The notes beneath the pieces are model-generated. The model saw only the letters and a list, made by a program, of their open reading frames with translations. It searched no databases and had not been told where the DNA came from. DNA of 64,000 nucleotides from CADEED01 sp039931065 (GTDB lineage Bacteria; Pseudomonadota; Gammaproteobacteria; Steroidobacterales; Steroidobacteraceae), in NCBI GenBank assembly GCA_039931065.1, contig JBDTSP010000012.1:1-64000 (forward strand). The letters are read 5' to 3'. This document shows positions 33,382-42,079 of the stretch, one piece after another. A program made the translations under genes and the position numbers. Position 1 is the stretch's first letter; each line of letters starts with the position of its first letter.

Positions 33382-35250
33382 CTACGTCCAGGCCAGGACG
33401 GCGCGGTAGGTGACGAACGCGGCCAGGTAGGCGAGCGCAAATAGATAGGCCGCCATGATGATCGGATAACGCCAGGAATTCGTTTCGCGTTTCACCACTG
33501 CGAGAGTAGACAGGCACTGCGGCGCGAATACATACCATGCCAGCAATGAACAGGCGGTGGCGAGACTCCAGGTCGCGGCAATCACCGGCGTAAGCTGGCC
33601 GGCGACATCGTTGCCCGCGGCGGACATGGAGTAGACGGTGCCGAGCGCGCTGACCGCGACTTCGCGCGCCGCGAGGCCTGGCACCAGCGCGATCGAGATC
33701 TGCCAGTTGAAGCCGATAGGTTCGAACACGTACTGGAGCATCTGTCCGAGTTTGCCGGCAAAGCTGTACTGGATCGCCGGCCCCGTCGCGTCCGGCGGCG
33801 GCACCGGATAACTCGACAGGAACCACAGGACGATCATCAACGCCAGGATGATTCCGCCGACGCGGTTCAGGAAGATTTTCACGCGCTCCCACAAGCCCAG
33901 CAACAGATTGCCGAAGTGCGGCCATTGATAGTCGGGTAGTTCGAGCATCAGCGGCGAGTATTGCCGCACGCCGGCGAACAACTTCATCAGGTACGCGACC
34001 AGTACCGCCGAGACGATACCGGCGATATACAACACGAACATCACCAGTCCCTGCAGATTGAAACCACCTACGGATTTGGCGGGGATCAACGCGCCGATCA
34101 GCAACGCGTACACCGGCAAACGCGCCGAACACGTCATGAGCGGCGCGATCATGATGGTCGTCAGACGGTCGCGCCAGCCCGGGATCGTGCGTGCCGCCAT
34201 TATTCCCGGGATTGCGCAGGCGAAACTCGACAGCAGCGGAATGAACGCACGCCCAGACAGCCCCACCCCGCCCATCAACCGGTCGAGTAGATAGGCCGCG
34301 CGCGGCAGGTAGCCGGAATCCTCGAGCGCGAGGATGAACAGGAACAGAATCAGGATCTGCGGCAGGAACACCAGCACGGCTCCGGCGCCGCCGATGATGC
34401 CGTTCACGAGCAGGCTGTTCAGCGGGCCGTCGGGCAGGTGCGCGCCGGTCCAGGCGCCGAGGTTCGCCATCCCGGCGTCTATCCAGTTCATCGGCGCTTC
34501 GGCCCAGCTGAACACCGCCTGGAACATCACGAACAGGATCGCGGCGAGAACCGCGAGGCCGCCGACGGGATGCAGCAGCAGCGCGTCGAGGCGCGCGAAC
34601 CAGGGGCTTTCCACAGGCGCGCGGTAACCGACCGCATCGAGCACGCCGCGCAGGTCCTTTTGCCGCTCTTCGGCTTCCTCGGCCGACGGCTCGCTCCAGG
34701 CGGGCGCCGCGATACTGCGATGTTTCAGCCAGTGGACCGGCTCGATGGCTTCGATCAGCGCATCGGCGCCACCTCGTTTCACCGCGATGGTCGGCAACAC
34801 GGGCACACCGAGTTCGGCCGACAATTTCGCCACGTCTATCTTCACGTTGCGGCGCTTGGCGGCGTCCATGCGATTGAGCGCCAGCACCATCGGCAACCCG
34901 AGACTCTTCACTTCGAGAGCCAGGCGCAGGCCGATGGGCAGATGCACGGCGTCGACCACGCACACCACCAGTTCGGGCGCCGGCGCGTCGGCGACGCGGC
35001 CCAGCAAGACGTCGCGCGTTATCGCTTCGTCAAGCGTGGTGGGTTTCAGGCTGTAGGTCCCCGGCAGGTCGAGCACCCGCTGGGTGCGACCGTCGGCCGC
35101 GGTGCGTTCGCCTTCGCGCCGCTCAACCGTCACACCAGGGTAGTTAGCTACTTTCTGGCGGCTGCCGGTCAGCCGGTTGAACAGCGCGGTCTTGCCGCAG
35201 TTGGGCACTCCGACCAGCGCTATCCGCAGCGGTTTTACGGTGGCGTCCAT
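33382..35250 (-). CDS. feoB: Ferrous iron transporter FeoB
   Basis: Inner-membrane Fe(II) transporter. 622 residues, within the range of the shorter FeoB proteins. The N-terminal G-protein domain shows G1 GVPNCGKTALFN (14-25), a G2/switch region with GVTVERREGE, G3 DLPGTYSL, and G4 NRMD. Multiple membrane segments follow from about residue 230, with the conserved gate-like cores (SSFACAIPGIMAARTI and the later VPGLAAREVAVSALGT). It is preceded by feoA (28 nt) and followed by the Cys-containing membrane protein (8 nt). Fur control is likely from the palindrome before feoA. Confidence 0.95.
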   Translation of the reverse strand: MDATVKPLRIALVGVPNCGKTALFNRLTGSRQKVANYPGVTVERREGERTAADGRTQRVLDLPGTYSLKPTTLDEAITRDVLLGRVADAPAPELVVCVVDAVHLPIGLRLALEVKSLGLPMVLALNRMDAAKRRNVKIDVAKLSAELGVPVLPTIAVKRGGADALIEAIEPVHWLKHRSIAAPAWSEPSAEEAEERQKDLRGVLDAVGYRAPVESPWFARLDALLLHPVGGLAVLAAILFVMFQAVFSWAEAPMNWIDAGMANLGAWTGAHLPDGPLNSLLVNGIIGGAGAVLVFLPQILILFLFILALEDSGYLPRAAYLLDRLMGGVGLSGRAFIPLLSSFACAIPGIMAARTIPGWRDRLTTIMIAPLMTCSARLPVYALLIGALIPAKSVGGFNLQGLVMFVLYIAGIVSAVLVAYLMKLFAGVRQYSPLMLELPDYQWPHFGNLLLGLWERVKIFLNRVGGIILALMIVLWFLSSYPVPPPDATGPAIQYSFAGKLGQMLQYVFEPIGFNWQISIALVPGLAAREVAVSALGTVYSMSAAGNDVAGQLTPVIAATWSLATACSLLAWYVFAPQCLSTLAVVKRETNSWRYPIIMAAYLFALAYLAAFVTYRAVLAWT

Positions 35251-35278
35251 GGGTGCGCGGAGAACCTGTGTCCGCCGG

Positions 35279-35584
35279 TCAGGCCGGCGCCAGCGGCGCG
35301 GCTCGTGTGATCCGCACCGCGGCGGCTTCGACGCGCCGCAACGCGAACGTGGAACCGCCGATTCGAACGGCTACCGGGTCGCCACCGAACCACATTCGCG
35401 CGATCACCTCGCAGCGCGCCCCCGGAATGAAACCCAGATCGCGCAACCGCGCGAGGATGGAATCGCTTTCTTCCGCAGTGGTGTGTAACGCAGCCCTGAC
35501 GAGTCCGTTCACGACGCCACTTTCGCCACGGCGCAATTCCGCGAGCGCAATGGGTGTGGAGCTGCTCAGATCGGGCCTTTTCAT
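35279..35584 (-). CDS. feoA: Ferrous iron transport protein FeoA
   Basis: A 101-residue SH3-like cytoplasmic partner of FeoB. Family features are seen: a hydrophobic LAELRRGESGVV opening, ARLRDLGFIPGARCEVIARMWFGGDPVAVRIGG (the LxxLGhxPG pattern) and FALRRVEAAAVRI at the end. The ATG at 35584 is 28 nt before the feoB ATG across a short spacer. It is the first gene of the iron operon, reading away from the TetR gene. Confidence 0.93.
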   Translation of the reverse strand: MKRPDLSSSTPIALAELRRGESGVVNGLVRAALHTTAEESDSILARLRDLGFIPGARCEVIARMWFGGDPVAVRIGGSTFALRRVEAAAVRITRAAPLAPA

Positions 35585-35617
35585 GCGCAGAAGTATGGGT
35601 TTTGGGGTCGGCGAAGT

Positions 35618-35638
35618 AAATGCGACGGGTTCGCATTT
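35618..35638. promoter_or_regulatory. Fur-box-like palindrome upstream of feoA
   Basis: AAATGCGA (35618-35625), a 5-nt spacer, then TCGCATTT (35631-35638). Perfect 8-5-8 symmetry and arms of this kind match the outer parts of Fur boxes in pseudomonads and xanthomonads; only the central 5 nt (CGGGT) departs from the usual ATGAT-like core. It is 34-54 nt upstream of the feoA ATG, where a repressor would block transcription. Confidence 0.6.
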
Positions 35639-35671
35639 GCGTCTGATCGCGATTTACACAGAGCTCTACTA

Positions 35672-35688
35672 ATTGACAGATCGTCAAT
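35672..35688. promoter_or_regulatory. TetR-type operator overlapping a -35 element
   Basis: A 17-bp inverted repeat, ATTGAC-AGATC-GTCAAT, 22 nt upstream of the TetR start. Its left arm contains TTGACA (35673-35678), a consensus -35 hexamer, so a bound repressor would occlude the promoter. The symmetry, spacing and position fit autoregulation by the adjacent TetR protein. Confidence 0.7.
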
Positions 35689-35710
35689 GCAAGGCCTAGG
35701 CTCCCGGCCC

Positions 35711-36349
35711 ATGAGTTACATCGCCGAACGAAGACTTGAAGAGAAGGAGCGTCGCCGCACCGAGATCGTCGATGCCGCCGAAGCCGCCGGCCGCGAGGTC
35801 GGCCTCGACGCATTGACCATGGACGACGTCGCGCGCCGCGCTCGCCTGTCGCGGGCCTTGTTGTATGTATATTTCCAGGATCGTTCGGATCTCATGTTCG
35901 GTCTCGCCGAGCGTGCCATGGCGATGCTGCATGCGCGTTTTGTCGAGGCCGCCGAGCGTCATCGGACCGGCCTCGAGCAGGTCAGCGCGATGGGCCGCGC
36001 ATACGTGGCATTTTCGCAGGAATTTCCCGTGCTTTTCGACGCGCTGGCGCGTTGCGAATTGCAGTCGTCCGAACCCGCCGAAGGCTCGCCGTCGGAGCAG
36101 GCCTGCGCGCTCGGTGGTGATCGCCTGCAAGCGACGCTGGTCGCGTCAATCGAAGTCGGCGTGCGCGATGGCAGCGTCCGCGCCGACCTGGGTTCTCCGA
36201 TCCTCATGAGCGTGACGTTGTGGGGATTCATGCACGGAATCATCCAGCTCACCACCACGAAGGCGCATGCCCTCACGCACCATGGCGTGACCGCGAAGGC
36301 GCTGATCGACCACGCCATCAGCATGATCGAGCGCGATCTCAAAGCGTGA
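35711..36349 (+). CDS. TetR family repressor of the adjacent efflux operon
   Basis: A 212-residue regulator. The N-terminal DNA-binding domain has the TetR helix-turn-helix (IVDAAEAAGREVGLDALTMDDVARRARLSRALLYVYFQDRSDLMFGL); the C-terminal domain is helical and variable, as expected for ligand binding. The ATG at 35711 is preferred; upstream codons in the same frame overlap the operator. Only 45 nt separate its stop from the outer-membrane efflux gene, and an inverted repeat lies just before its start, so it probably represses itself and the RND genes until an inducer binds. Confidence 0.88.
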   Translation: MSYIAERRLEEKERRRTEIVDAAEAAGREVGLDALTMDDVARRARLSRALLYVYFQDRSDLMFGLAERAMAMLHARFVEAAERHRTGLEQVSAMGRAYVAFSQEFPVLFDALARCELQSSEPAEGSPSEQACALGGDRLQATLVASIEVGVRDGSVRADLGSPILMSVTLWGFMHGIIQLTTTKAHALTHHGVTAKALIDHAISMIERDLKA

Positions 36350-36394
36350 CCCTCGATTTCCGTAACAAGGATTGTTTTGCGTCCCTTATTAGAC

Positions 36395-37831
36395 ATGCGT
36401 CCAGCAACTAAACATCTGAGAAATCTGCTTCTGCCCGGTGTGCTCCTGTGGTTCGGGTTTGCGCACGAAGCAGGCGCCCAGGCTGCGGCCGAGGCTCCCC
36501 GGCCATTGGCCGCCGTAATCGACGGTTATGTGCGCGAAGGCCTGAAGTCCAATCTGGGCCTGCGCGCCCAGTCGCTGGAAGTTGAACGCAGCGAAGCGGC
36601 GCTTGATCAGGCGCGGGCCCGCTATTTTCCCGAGCTCGCGTTCGCCACGCGTTACAGCCGCTCCGAAGGTGGCCGCAAAATCGATCTGCCGCTCGGTGAT
36701 GCGTTGAATCCCGCCTACCAGACGCTCAACGACCTGCTGGTCGCGCAGGGGCAGCAACCGCAGTTTCCGGTGGTACAAAACGAGTCGATCGCTTTCCTGC
36801 GCGAGCGCGAGCAGGACACCCGCATCACGCTGCGAATGCCGCTGATCGCTCCAGCCATTCCGGCCGCCGTGCGCGCGCAGCGCGAGTTGCTGGGCGCGAG
36901 CGAATATTCGCGCCAGGCGCTGGCGCGGCGCCTGAAACGTGACATCACCGTGGGTTATCTCGCCTGGGCTTCGGCCGTGCGCACGCAGGGCATCGTCGAT
37001 GCCAGTCTCGCTCTGCTGAACGAGAACCTGCGCGTGAACGATTCGCTGTTTCGCAACGGCAAGATCACGCAGGACCAGGTGCTGCGGGCGCGCGCTGAAT
37101 TGCTGGCGGTGACGCAACAGTCGCGTGAGGCGCGCAACGGCGCGTCGCAATCGCAGAGTTATCTCAACTTCCTGCTGAATCGGCCGCTCGAAACTGCGCT
37201 GGAGGATGCGCAGATCGTCGCGGAAGTCAGCGCCACGACCCGCGCGCTTGCCGAGCTGCGCCAAGCGGCACTCGACAACCGGCCTGAACTCGCGCAACTG
37301 CAGGCGCTGACGCGCGCAACCGTTGCCCAGACTCGCCTCGCCAAAGCCGATCGCTGGCCGACGTTGTCGCTCGGCGCGGATGGCGGCATCCAGGGCGAGG
37401 CATACGAATTCGGCCGCGGGTCTAACTACGCGACCATATCGCTGCTGCTCAACTGGACTTTCTTCGACGGCGGCGCGCGCCGTGCGGCCGTGCGTCAGGC
37501 CAATGCCGTGGCGCGCAGGACCGCGACGCAAGCCGACGAACTGACCCAGCAGGTGCAGCTCGAAGTGCAGCAGACTCTCGACCGCCTCAACACCAGCGCC
37601 GATTCGCTCGCCACCGCCGAAGCGCGCGCCGACGCCGCGCGCGCCGCGTTCCGCATCGCCAGCCGCAAGCGCGATGAAGGCGCGATCAGCCAGGTCGAAT
37701 TCATCGACGCGCGCTCAAGCCTCACCGGCGCCGAACTCAATCTCAACGTCACGCGTTTCGAGGTACTCGCCCGTCAGGCGGAACTCGATTACGCCACCGC
37801 CGCAGGCCGCCTGCCCCTGGACGCATCATGA
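36395..37831 (+). CDS. TolC-family outer membrane efflux protein
   Basis: A 478-residue outer-membrane factor. Signal peptide (LLLPGVLLWFGFAHEAGAQA), then two outer-membrane efflux (OEP) repeats: long helical stretches such as LKSNLGLRAQSLEVERSEAALDQARARYFPEL and LAELRQAALDNRPELAQLQALTRATVAQTRLAKADRWPTLSLGADGG, the latter containing the typical NRPEL motif. It forms the exit duct of the tripartite pump with the two genes that follow. The ATG at 36395 begins the signal; a TTG upstream is less likely. Confidence 0.9.
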   Translation: MRPATKHLRNLLLPGVLLWFGFAHEAGAQAAAEAPRPLAAVIDGYVREGLKSNLGLRAQSLEVERSEAALDQARARYFPELAFATRYSRSEGGRKIDLPLGDALNPAYQTLNDLLVAQGQQPQFPVVQNESIAFLREREQDTRITLRMPLIAPAIPAAVRAQRELLGASEYSRQALARRLKRDITVGYLAWASAVRTQGIVDASLALLNENLRVNDSLFRNGKITQDQVLRARAELLAVTQQSREARNGASQSQSYLNFLLNRPLETALEDAQIVAEVSATTRALAELRQAALDNRPELAQLQALTRATVAQTRLAKADRWPTLSLGADGGIQGEAYEFGRGSNYATISLLLNWTFFDGGARRAAVRQANAVARRTATQADELTQQVQLEVQQTLDRLNTSADSLATAEARADAARAAFRIASRKRDEGAISQVEFIDARSSLTGAELNLNVTRFEVLARQAELDYATAAGRLPLDAS

Positions 37832-37841
37832 AGAACGCACC

Positions 37842-38948
37842 ATGAACACTGCCAAGAAATCCGCAACGTTCGCGGGCGCGACGATCGTAGCCCTCGTCTT
37901 CCAGGCCACATTGCTGTCCGGCTGTGGCAAGGCGCCGGTACCCGAAGCGGCCAAACCCACGCCGGTGCGCATCCAGCGCGCCAGCAACGGTCCCGCCGTG
38001 CCGCCCATCGACACCAGCGGCATTGTCGTCACCAAACACGAGATGCGCCTGTCTTTCAAAATGGGCGGTGTCGTGCGCCGCATCCAGGTGCAGGAAGGCG
38101 ACGTCGTGAAGAAGGGTCAGCGGCTGGCCGAAATCGAGCTGACGGAAGTCGGCGCGCAGGTCGAACAGGCGCGCCAGTTGGCGGAGAAAGCCGAACGCGA
38201 TCTGAAGCGCGGAGAAAACCTCTACGCCGATCAGGTCATCAGCCTCGAGCAACTGCAGGATCTGCGCACCCAGGCCGCGATGGCCGGCGCGCAATTCAAA
38301 TCGGCGCAGTTCAACCTGGGTTACTCGGTCATCAGCGCGCCGCGCGACGGCATGATCATGCGCAAGCTCGCCGAGGAGCGCGAACTCGTAGCGGCCGGAA
38401 CGCCGGTGCTGGTGCTCGGGGACAGCGATCGCGGATACGTGGTGCGCGCCGCGCTGGCGGATCGCGAGATCGTCAACGTGAAGCTGGGCGACAAGGGCGA
38501 AATCCGCATGGATGCGTTCCCGGGACAGCCCATGACGGGGACGATCGTCGAGATCGCGAGCGCCGCCGATGAGCGCACCGGCATGTTTCCGGTCGAAGTG
38601 CACTTCGATTCACCGCCGCCGCGGCTGGTGAGCGGGCTGGTGGCGCGGCTGCGGCTCGCGCCGACCAACGACGCGTTGCCTCTGACCTACGTACCGATGG
38701 CGGCGCTGGTCGAAGGCGACGGCGACCGGGCGAGCGTATTCGTGATCGATGGCGGCAAGGCGCAGCGCCGTGAGGTACGCGTGGCGTTCATCACGGCCGA
38801 CAGCATCGCGCTCGAAAGCGGACTCGCCGCCGGAGAGGCCGTGATCACCGACGGCGCGCTGTTCCTCGAAAACGGCGAAGCCGTGGAAATATTGCGCGAT
38901 ACCACCAAGCAGGCGGAGAACCGTCCGGCGCCAGCCGCGGCATCCTGA
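37842..38948 (+). CDS. RND efflux periplasmic adaptor (membrane fusion lipoprotein)
   Basis: A 368-residue adaptor. The N-terminal type II signal ends in lipobox LLSGC (Cys28 region), so it is probably a lipoprotein. The lipoyl domain is seen in GVVRRIQVQEGDVVKKGQRLAEIE, followed by a short helical hairpin (QVEQARQLAEKAERDLKRGENLYADQVISLEQLQDL) and beta-barrel segments (YSVISAPRDGMIMRKLAEERELVAAG). It links the RND transporter and the TolC-type duct. The gene begins 10 nt after the outer-membrane gene and ends 14 nt before the RND gene. Confidence 0.92.
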   Translation: MNTAKKSATFAGATIVALVFQATLLSGCGKAPVPEAAKPTPVRIQRASNGPAVPPIDTSGIVVTKHEMRLSFKMGGVVRRIQVQEGDVVKKGQRLAEIELTEVGAQVEQARQLAEKAERDLKRGENLYADQVISLEQLQDLRTQAAMAGAQFKSAQFNLGYSVISAPRDGMIMRKLAEERELVAAGTPVLVLGDSDRGYVVRAALADREIVNVKLGDKGEIRMDAFPGQPMTGTIVEIASAADERTGMFPVEVHFDSPPPRLVSGLVARLRLAPTNDALPLTYVPMAALVEGDGDRASVFVIDGGKAQRREVRVAFITADSIALESGLAAGEAVITDGALFLENGEAVEILRDTTKQAENRPAPAAAS

Positions 38949-38962
38949 CCCGGGAGGCCGCG

Positions 38963-41900
38963 ATGACATTCCTCGAATTTCCGATCCGCCGCTACCAGTT
39001 CACGCTGGTCGCGTTCCTGTGCCTGATCGCGCTCGGCTGGTACGCCTTCACCAAGGTGCCGCGCGAGGAAGACCCGTACTTCAAGATCCCGGGCTACACC
39101 ATCGCGGCTATCTACCCTGGCGCGGATCCGAAGGACCTGGAGCGCCTGGTTTCGAAGCCCATCGAAGACAAGATCGCCGCGCTCGACGACGTCATGAAGA
39201 TGGAGACGTCGATCCGCGACGGCGTGTCGTTCACCGCGGTCGAATTCGAAACCTACGTCGACGCGGACAAGAAATTCGACGAGGTCACGCGCGAGGTGAA
39301 CGCCTTGCGTCCGGAAATGCCGGCGGAGACGCAGGTCATCATCCGGCGCTTTTCGCCGGGGCTCGTCAACACCCTGCAGGTGGCGTTGGTATCGGATGAC
39401 GCGCCGTATCGCGAGCTCGAGGACTACGCGCGCGAGCTCAAGGACATCCTCAAGACGGTCGACGGCGTCCGCACGGCGGAGAGCTGGGCGTATCCCTCGC
39501 GCGAGCTGCGCGTCGCGGTCGATCTCAAACGGATGGGCGAGCTCAACCTTGCGCCGGCGCAGGTGATCGGCGCGGTGCAGAGCGAGAATGCCAACATCCC
39601 CGCCGGCTTCGTCGATCTCGGGCCGCGCAGCTTTTCGCTCAAGACATCGGGTAGTTATACGTCGCTCGACCAGGTGCGCGACACCGTGATCGCCGCGGTC
39701 GACGGCCGCATCGTGCGAATCCGCGACATCGCCGAAGTGAGCTGGAACACCGCGGCCTACAGCTACACCGGCCGATACAAGGGCAAACGCGCGGTGTTCG
39801 TCACCGCCAACCAGAAGGACGGCTACAACATCCTCGAGGTGCGCGAACGCGTGGTGGCCGCGGCGAACGCATACGCCGCCAACCTGCCGAAGCGCGTGAG
39901 CATGCAGATCGGCTTCGACCAGTCGGAGAACGTGCGCCATCGCCTCAATCGCCTGTACGGCGACTTTGGCATCGCGATCGCACTGGTGTTGCTGACCCTG
40001 TTGCCGCTCGGCTGGCGCGCCGCCGGCATCGTCATGATCTCGATCCCGCTGTCGCTGTCGTTCGGCCTCGCCTGCCTGTATTTCCTCGACTACTCGCTCA
40101 ACCAGCTTTCCATCGCCGGCTTCGTGGTCGCGCTCGGTTTGCTGGTGGACGATTCCATCGTGGTGGTGGAGAACATCGCCCGGCACATGCGCATGGGGAA
40201 GTCGCGCATTCAGGCGGCACTGGATGGCACGCGGCAGATCTTCGTTGCCATCCTCGGCTGCACCGCGACCTTGATCTTCGCGTTCCTGCCTTTGCTCGCG
40301 CTGCCCGGCACCGCGGGCAAATTCATCCGCGTGTTACCGATGGCCGTGGTTACGACCATCATCGGTTCGCTGTTGCTGGCCTTGTTCATCATTCCGTTTC
40401 TCACCAGTCGCGTGCTGAGTGAGAAGACGCAGTCGCACGAGAACGTGTTCCTGAAACGCGTGATGGGCGTCATCCACAATTACTACCGGCCAGCGCTGCA
40501 CTGGTGCCTGAGCCGTCCGAAGTTGACGGTGGTCGCGGCCATCGGTGGCTCGCTGCTGCTATCCGCAGCTCTGGTGCCGGTGATCGGCTCGAGCCTGTTC
40601 CCGAAAGCGGATACGCCGCAATTCCTCATCCAGGTCGAATCCCCGAACGGCACCTCGTTGTCGGAGACCGATCGGGCACTGCGCTACGTGGAGGAAGAGC
40701 TTGGCCGCATGCCCGAAGTGCGCAGCTGGTTCGCGAACCTCGGCCACGGCAATCCGCAGATCTACTACAACCACATCCAGCGCAACGATGCCGCCAACTA
40801 CGCCGAAGTATTCGTGCAACTGCACGAATACGACACCGGCGCGACGCCGGAAAAACTGCAGGCCTTGCGCGAGCGGCTCGGCCGCTACGCCGGCGCACAC
40901 ATATATGTGAAGGAATTCGCCAACGGGCCGCCGATCTCGGCGCCGATTTCGGTGCGCGTGATCGGCAACGATCTGGCGGTGATCGAGTCCCTGAGCCACA
41001 AGGTGGAGGAACTGGTCAAGGGAACCGCGGGTACACGTGACGTGTGGAATCCGCTCAGCGTCGCGCGCACCAACCTCAAGTTGCGCATCGATTCGCGCAA
41101 GGCGCAGCAGTTGGGTGTGCAGACCGCCGAACTCGATCGCGCGGTACGGCTGTCGGTGGCAGGCATATCGGTCGGTACGTTCAAGGAGAACACGGGCGAG
41201 CAGTATCCGATCGTCGTGCGTACCCCGATAACGCAGCAGGCCGAGTTCGGGGCGCTCGAACAGGTGCGTGTGCCTTCGCTGAGTGGGACGACTTTGCCGC
41301 TGTCGCAGCTCGCCTCGCTCGAGTTCGAACGGGCGCCGACACTCATCCAGCGCTTCAACCGCGAACGCGCGATGACCATCGATGCGGATGCGGCCAAGGG
41401 CTACAACGTCGGCCAGCTGACCCAGGAGATCACCGCCAAGCTCGATGCCATGCAGTGGCCGCGCGGTTATCACTATTCGCTGGGCGGCGAGAAGGAAGCC
41501 GGGCAGAAGGCGTTTGGTGGCATCGGCATCGCCATCATCGTTGCGATCTTCGGCATCTTCGCCATCCTCGTGCTCGAGTTTGGTAACTTCAAATCGACGC
41601 TGATCGTGTTGACGGTGGTGCCTCTCGGTGTGTTTGGCGGCCTGCTGATGTTGCTGCTGTCGGGCAACGACATCTCGTTCGTCGCGTCGATCGGTTTCGT
41701 CGCGCTGGTCGGCATCGAGATCAAGAATTCGATCCTGCTGGTGGATTTCACCAACCAGCTGCGCGAGCAGGGAGTGCCACTCGACGAGGCCATCGAGCAG
41801 GCCGGTGAAATCCGCTTCCTGCCGATCCTGCTGACGTCGGCCACGGCCATCGGCGGTCTGCTGCCGCTGGCGCTGCAGAACATCGGCCTCTACTCGCCCA

Positions 41901-42073
41901 TGTCGTGGGTGATCATCGGCGGACTGATAACTTCCACGCTGCTGGCACGGCTGGTGACGCCGGTCATGTACAAGCTGATCCCGCCTTCGATTTCACTGGC
42001 AAGCCAGACTGGTGGCACACTCGCCGCCCCGGCCGGAACGAACTTCGCACCGGCCAAGCGACTGGAGCACTAG
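38963..42073 (+). CDS. RND efflux transporter, AcrB/MexF-like
   Basis: A 1,036-residue resistance-nodulation-division proton antiporter. Conserved features: the N-terminal helix, paired periplasmic loops, and the proton-relay helix with Asp396-Asp397 (GLLVDDSIVVVENIARHMR), followed by IFVAILGCTATLIFAFLPLL. The second half repeats the pattern (FGIFAILVLEFGNF, GVFGGLLMLLLSG, VALVGIEIKNSILLVDFTNQLREQG). The sequence reads like the multidrug HAE1 branch rather than heavy-metal pumps, but the substrate cannot be told. It is the last gene of the TetR-controlled efflux set; the dehydrogenase downstream starts 6 nt later and may be co-transcribed. Confidence 0.93.
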   Translation: MTFLEFPIRRYQFTLVAFLCLIALGWYAFTKVPREEDPYFKIPGYTIAAIYPGADPKDLERLVSKPIEDKIAALDDVMKMETSIRDGVSFTAVEFETYVDADKKFDEVTREVNALRPEMPAETQVIIRRFSPGLVNTLQVALVSDDAPYRELEDYARELKDILKTVDGVRTAESWAYPSRELRVAVDLKRMGELNLAPAQVIGAVQSENANIPAGFVDLGPRSFSLKTSGSYTSLDQVRDTVIAAVDGRIVRIRDIAEVSWNTAAYSYTGRYKGKRAVFVTANQKDGYNILEVRERVVAAANAYAANLPKRVSMQIGFDQSENVRHRLNRLYGDFGIAIALVLLTLLPLGWRAAGIVMISIPLSLSFGLACLYFLDYSLNQLSIAGFVVALGLLVDDSIVVVENIARHMRMGKSRIQAALDGTRQIFVAILGCTATLIFAFLPLLALPGTAGKFIRVLPMAVVTTIIGSLLLALFIIPFLTSRVLSEKTQSHENVFLKRVMGVIHNYYRPALHWCLSRPKLTVVAAIGGSLLLSAALVPVIGSSLFPKADTPQFLIQVESPNGTSLSETDRALRYVEEELGRMPEVRSWFANLGHGNPQIYYNHIQRNDAANYAEVFVQLHEYDTGATPEKLQALRERLGRYAGAHIYVKEFANGPPISAPISVRVIGNDLAVIESLSHKVEELVKGTAGTRDVWNPLSVARTNLKLRIDSRKAQQLGVQTAELDRAVRLSVAGISVGTFKENTGEQYPIVVRTPITQQAEFGALEQVRVPSLSGTTLPLSQLASLEFERAPTLIQRFNRERAMTIDADAAKGYNVGQLTQEITAKLDAMQWPRGYHYSLGGEKEAGQKAFGGIGIAIIVAIFGIFAILVLEFGNFKSTLIVLTVVPLGVFGGLLMLLLSGNDISFVASIGFVALVGIEIKNSILLVDFTNQLREQGVPLDEAIEQAGEIRFLPILLTSATAIGGLLPLALQNIGLYSPMSWVIIGGLITSTLLARLVTPVMYKLIPPSISLASQTGGTLAAPAGTNFAPAKRLEH

Positions 42074-42079
42074 ATAGGA

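Noticed and set aside
33374..34963. Upstream part of a 611-codon minus-strand frame ending at 33128
   Set aside because: Only the last 81 codons (from 33373) look like protein; the rest is feoB read out of frame.
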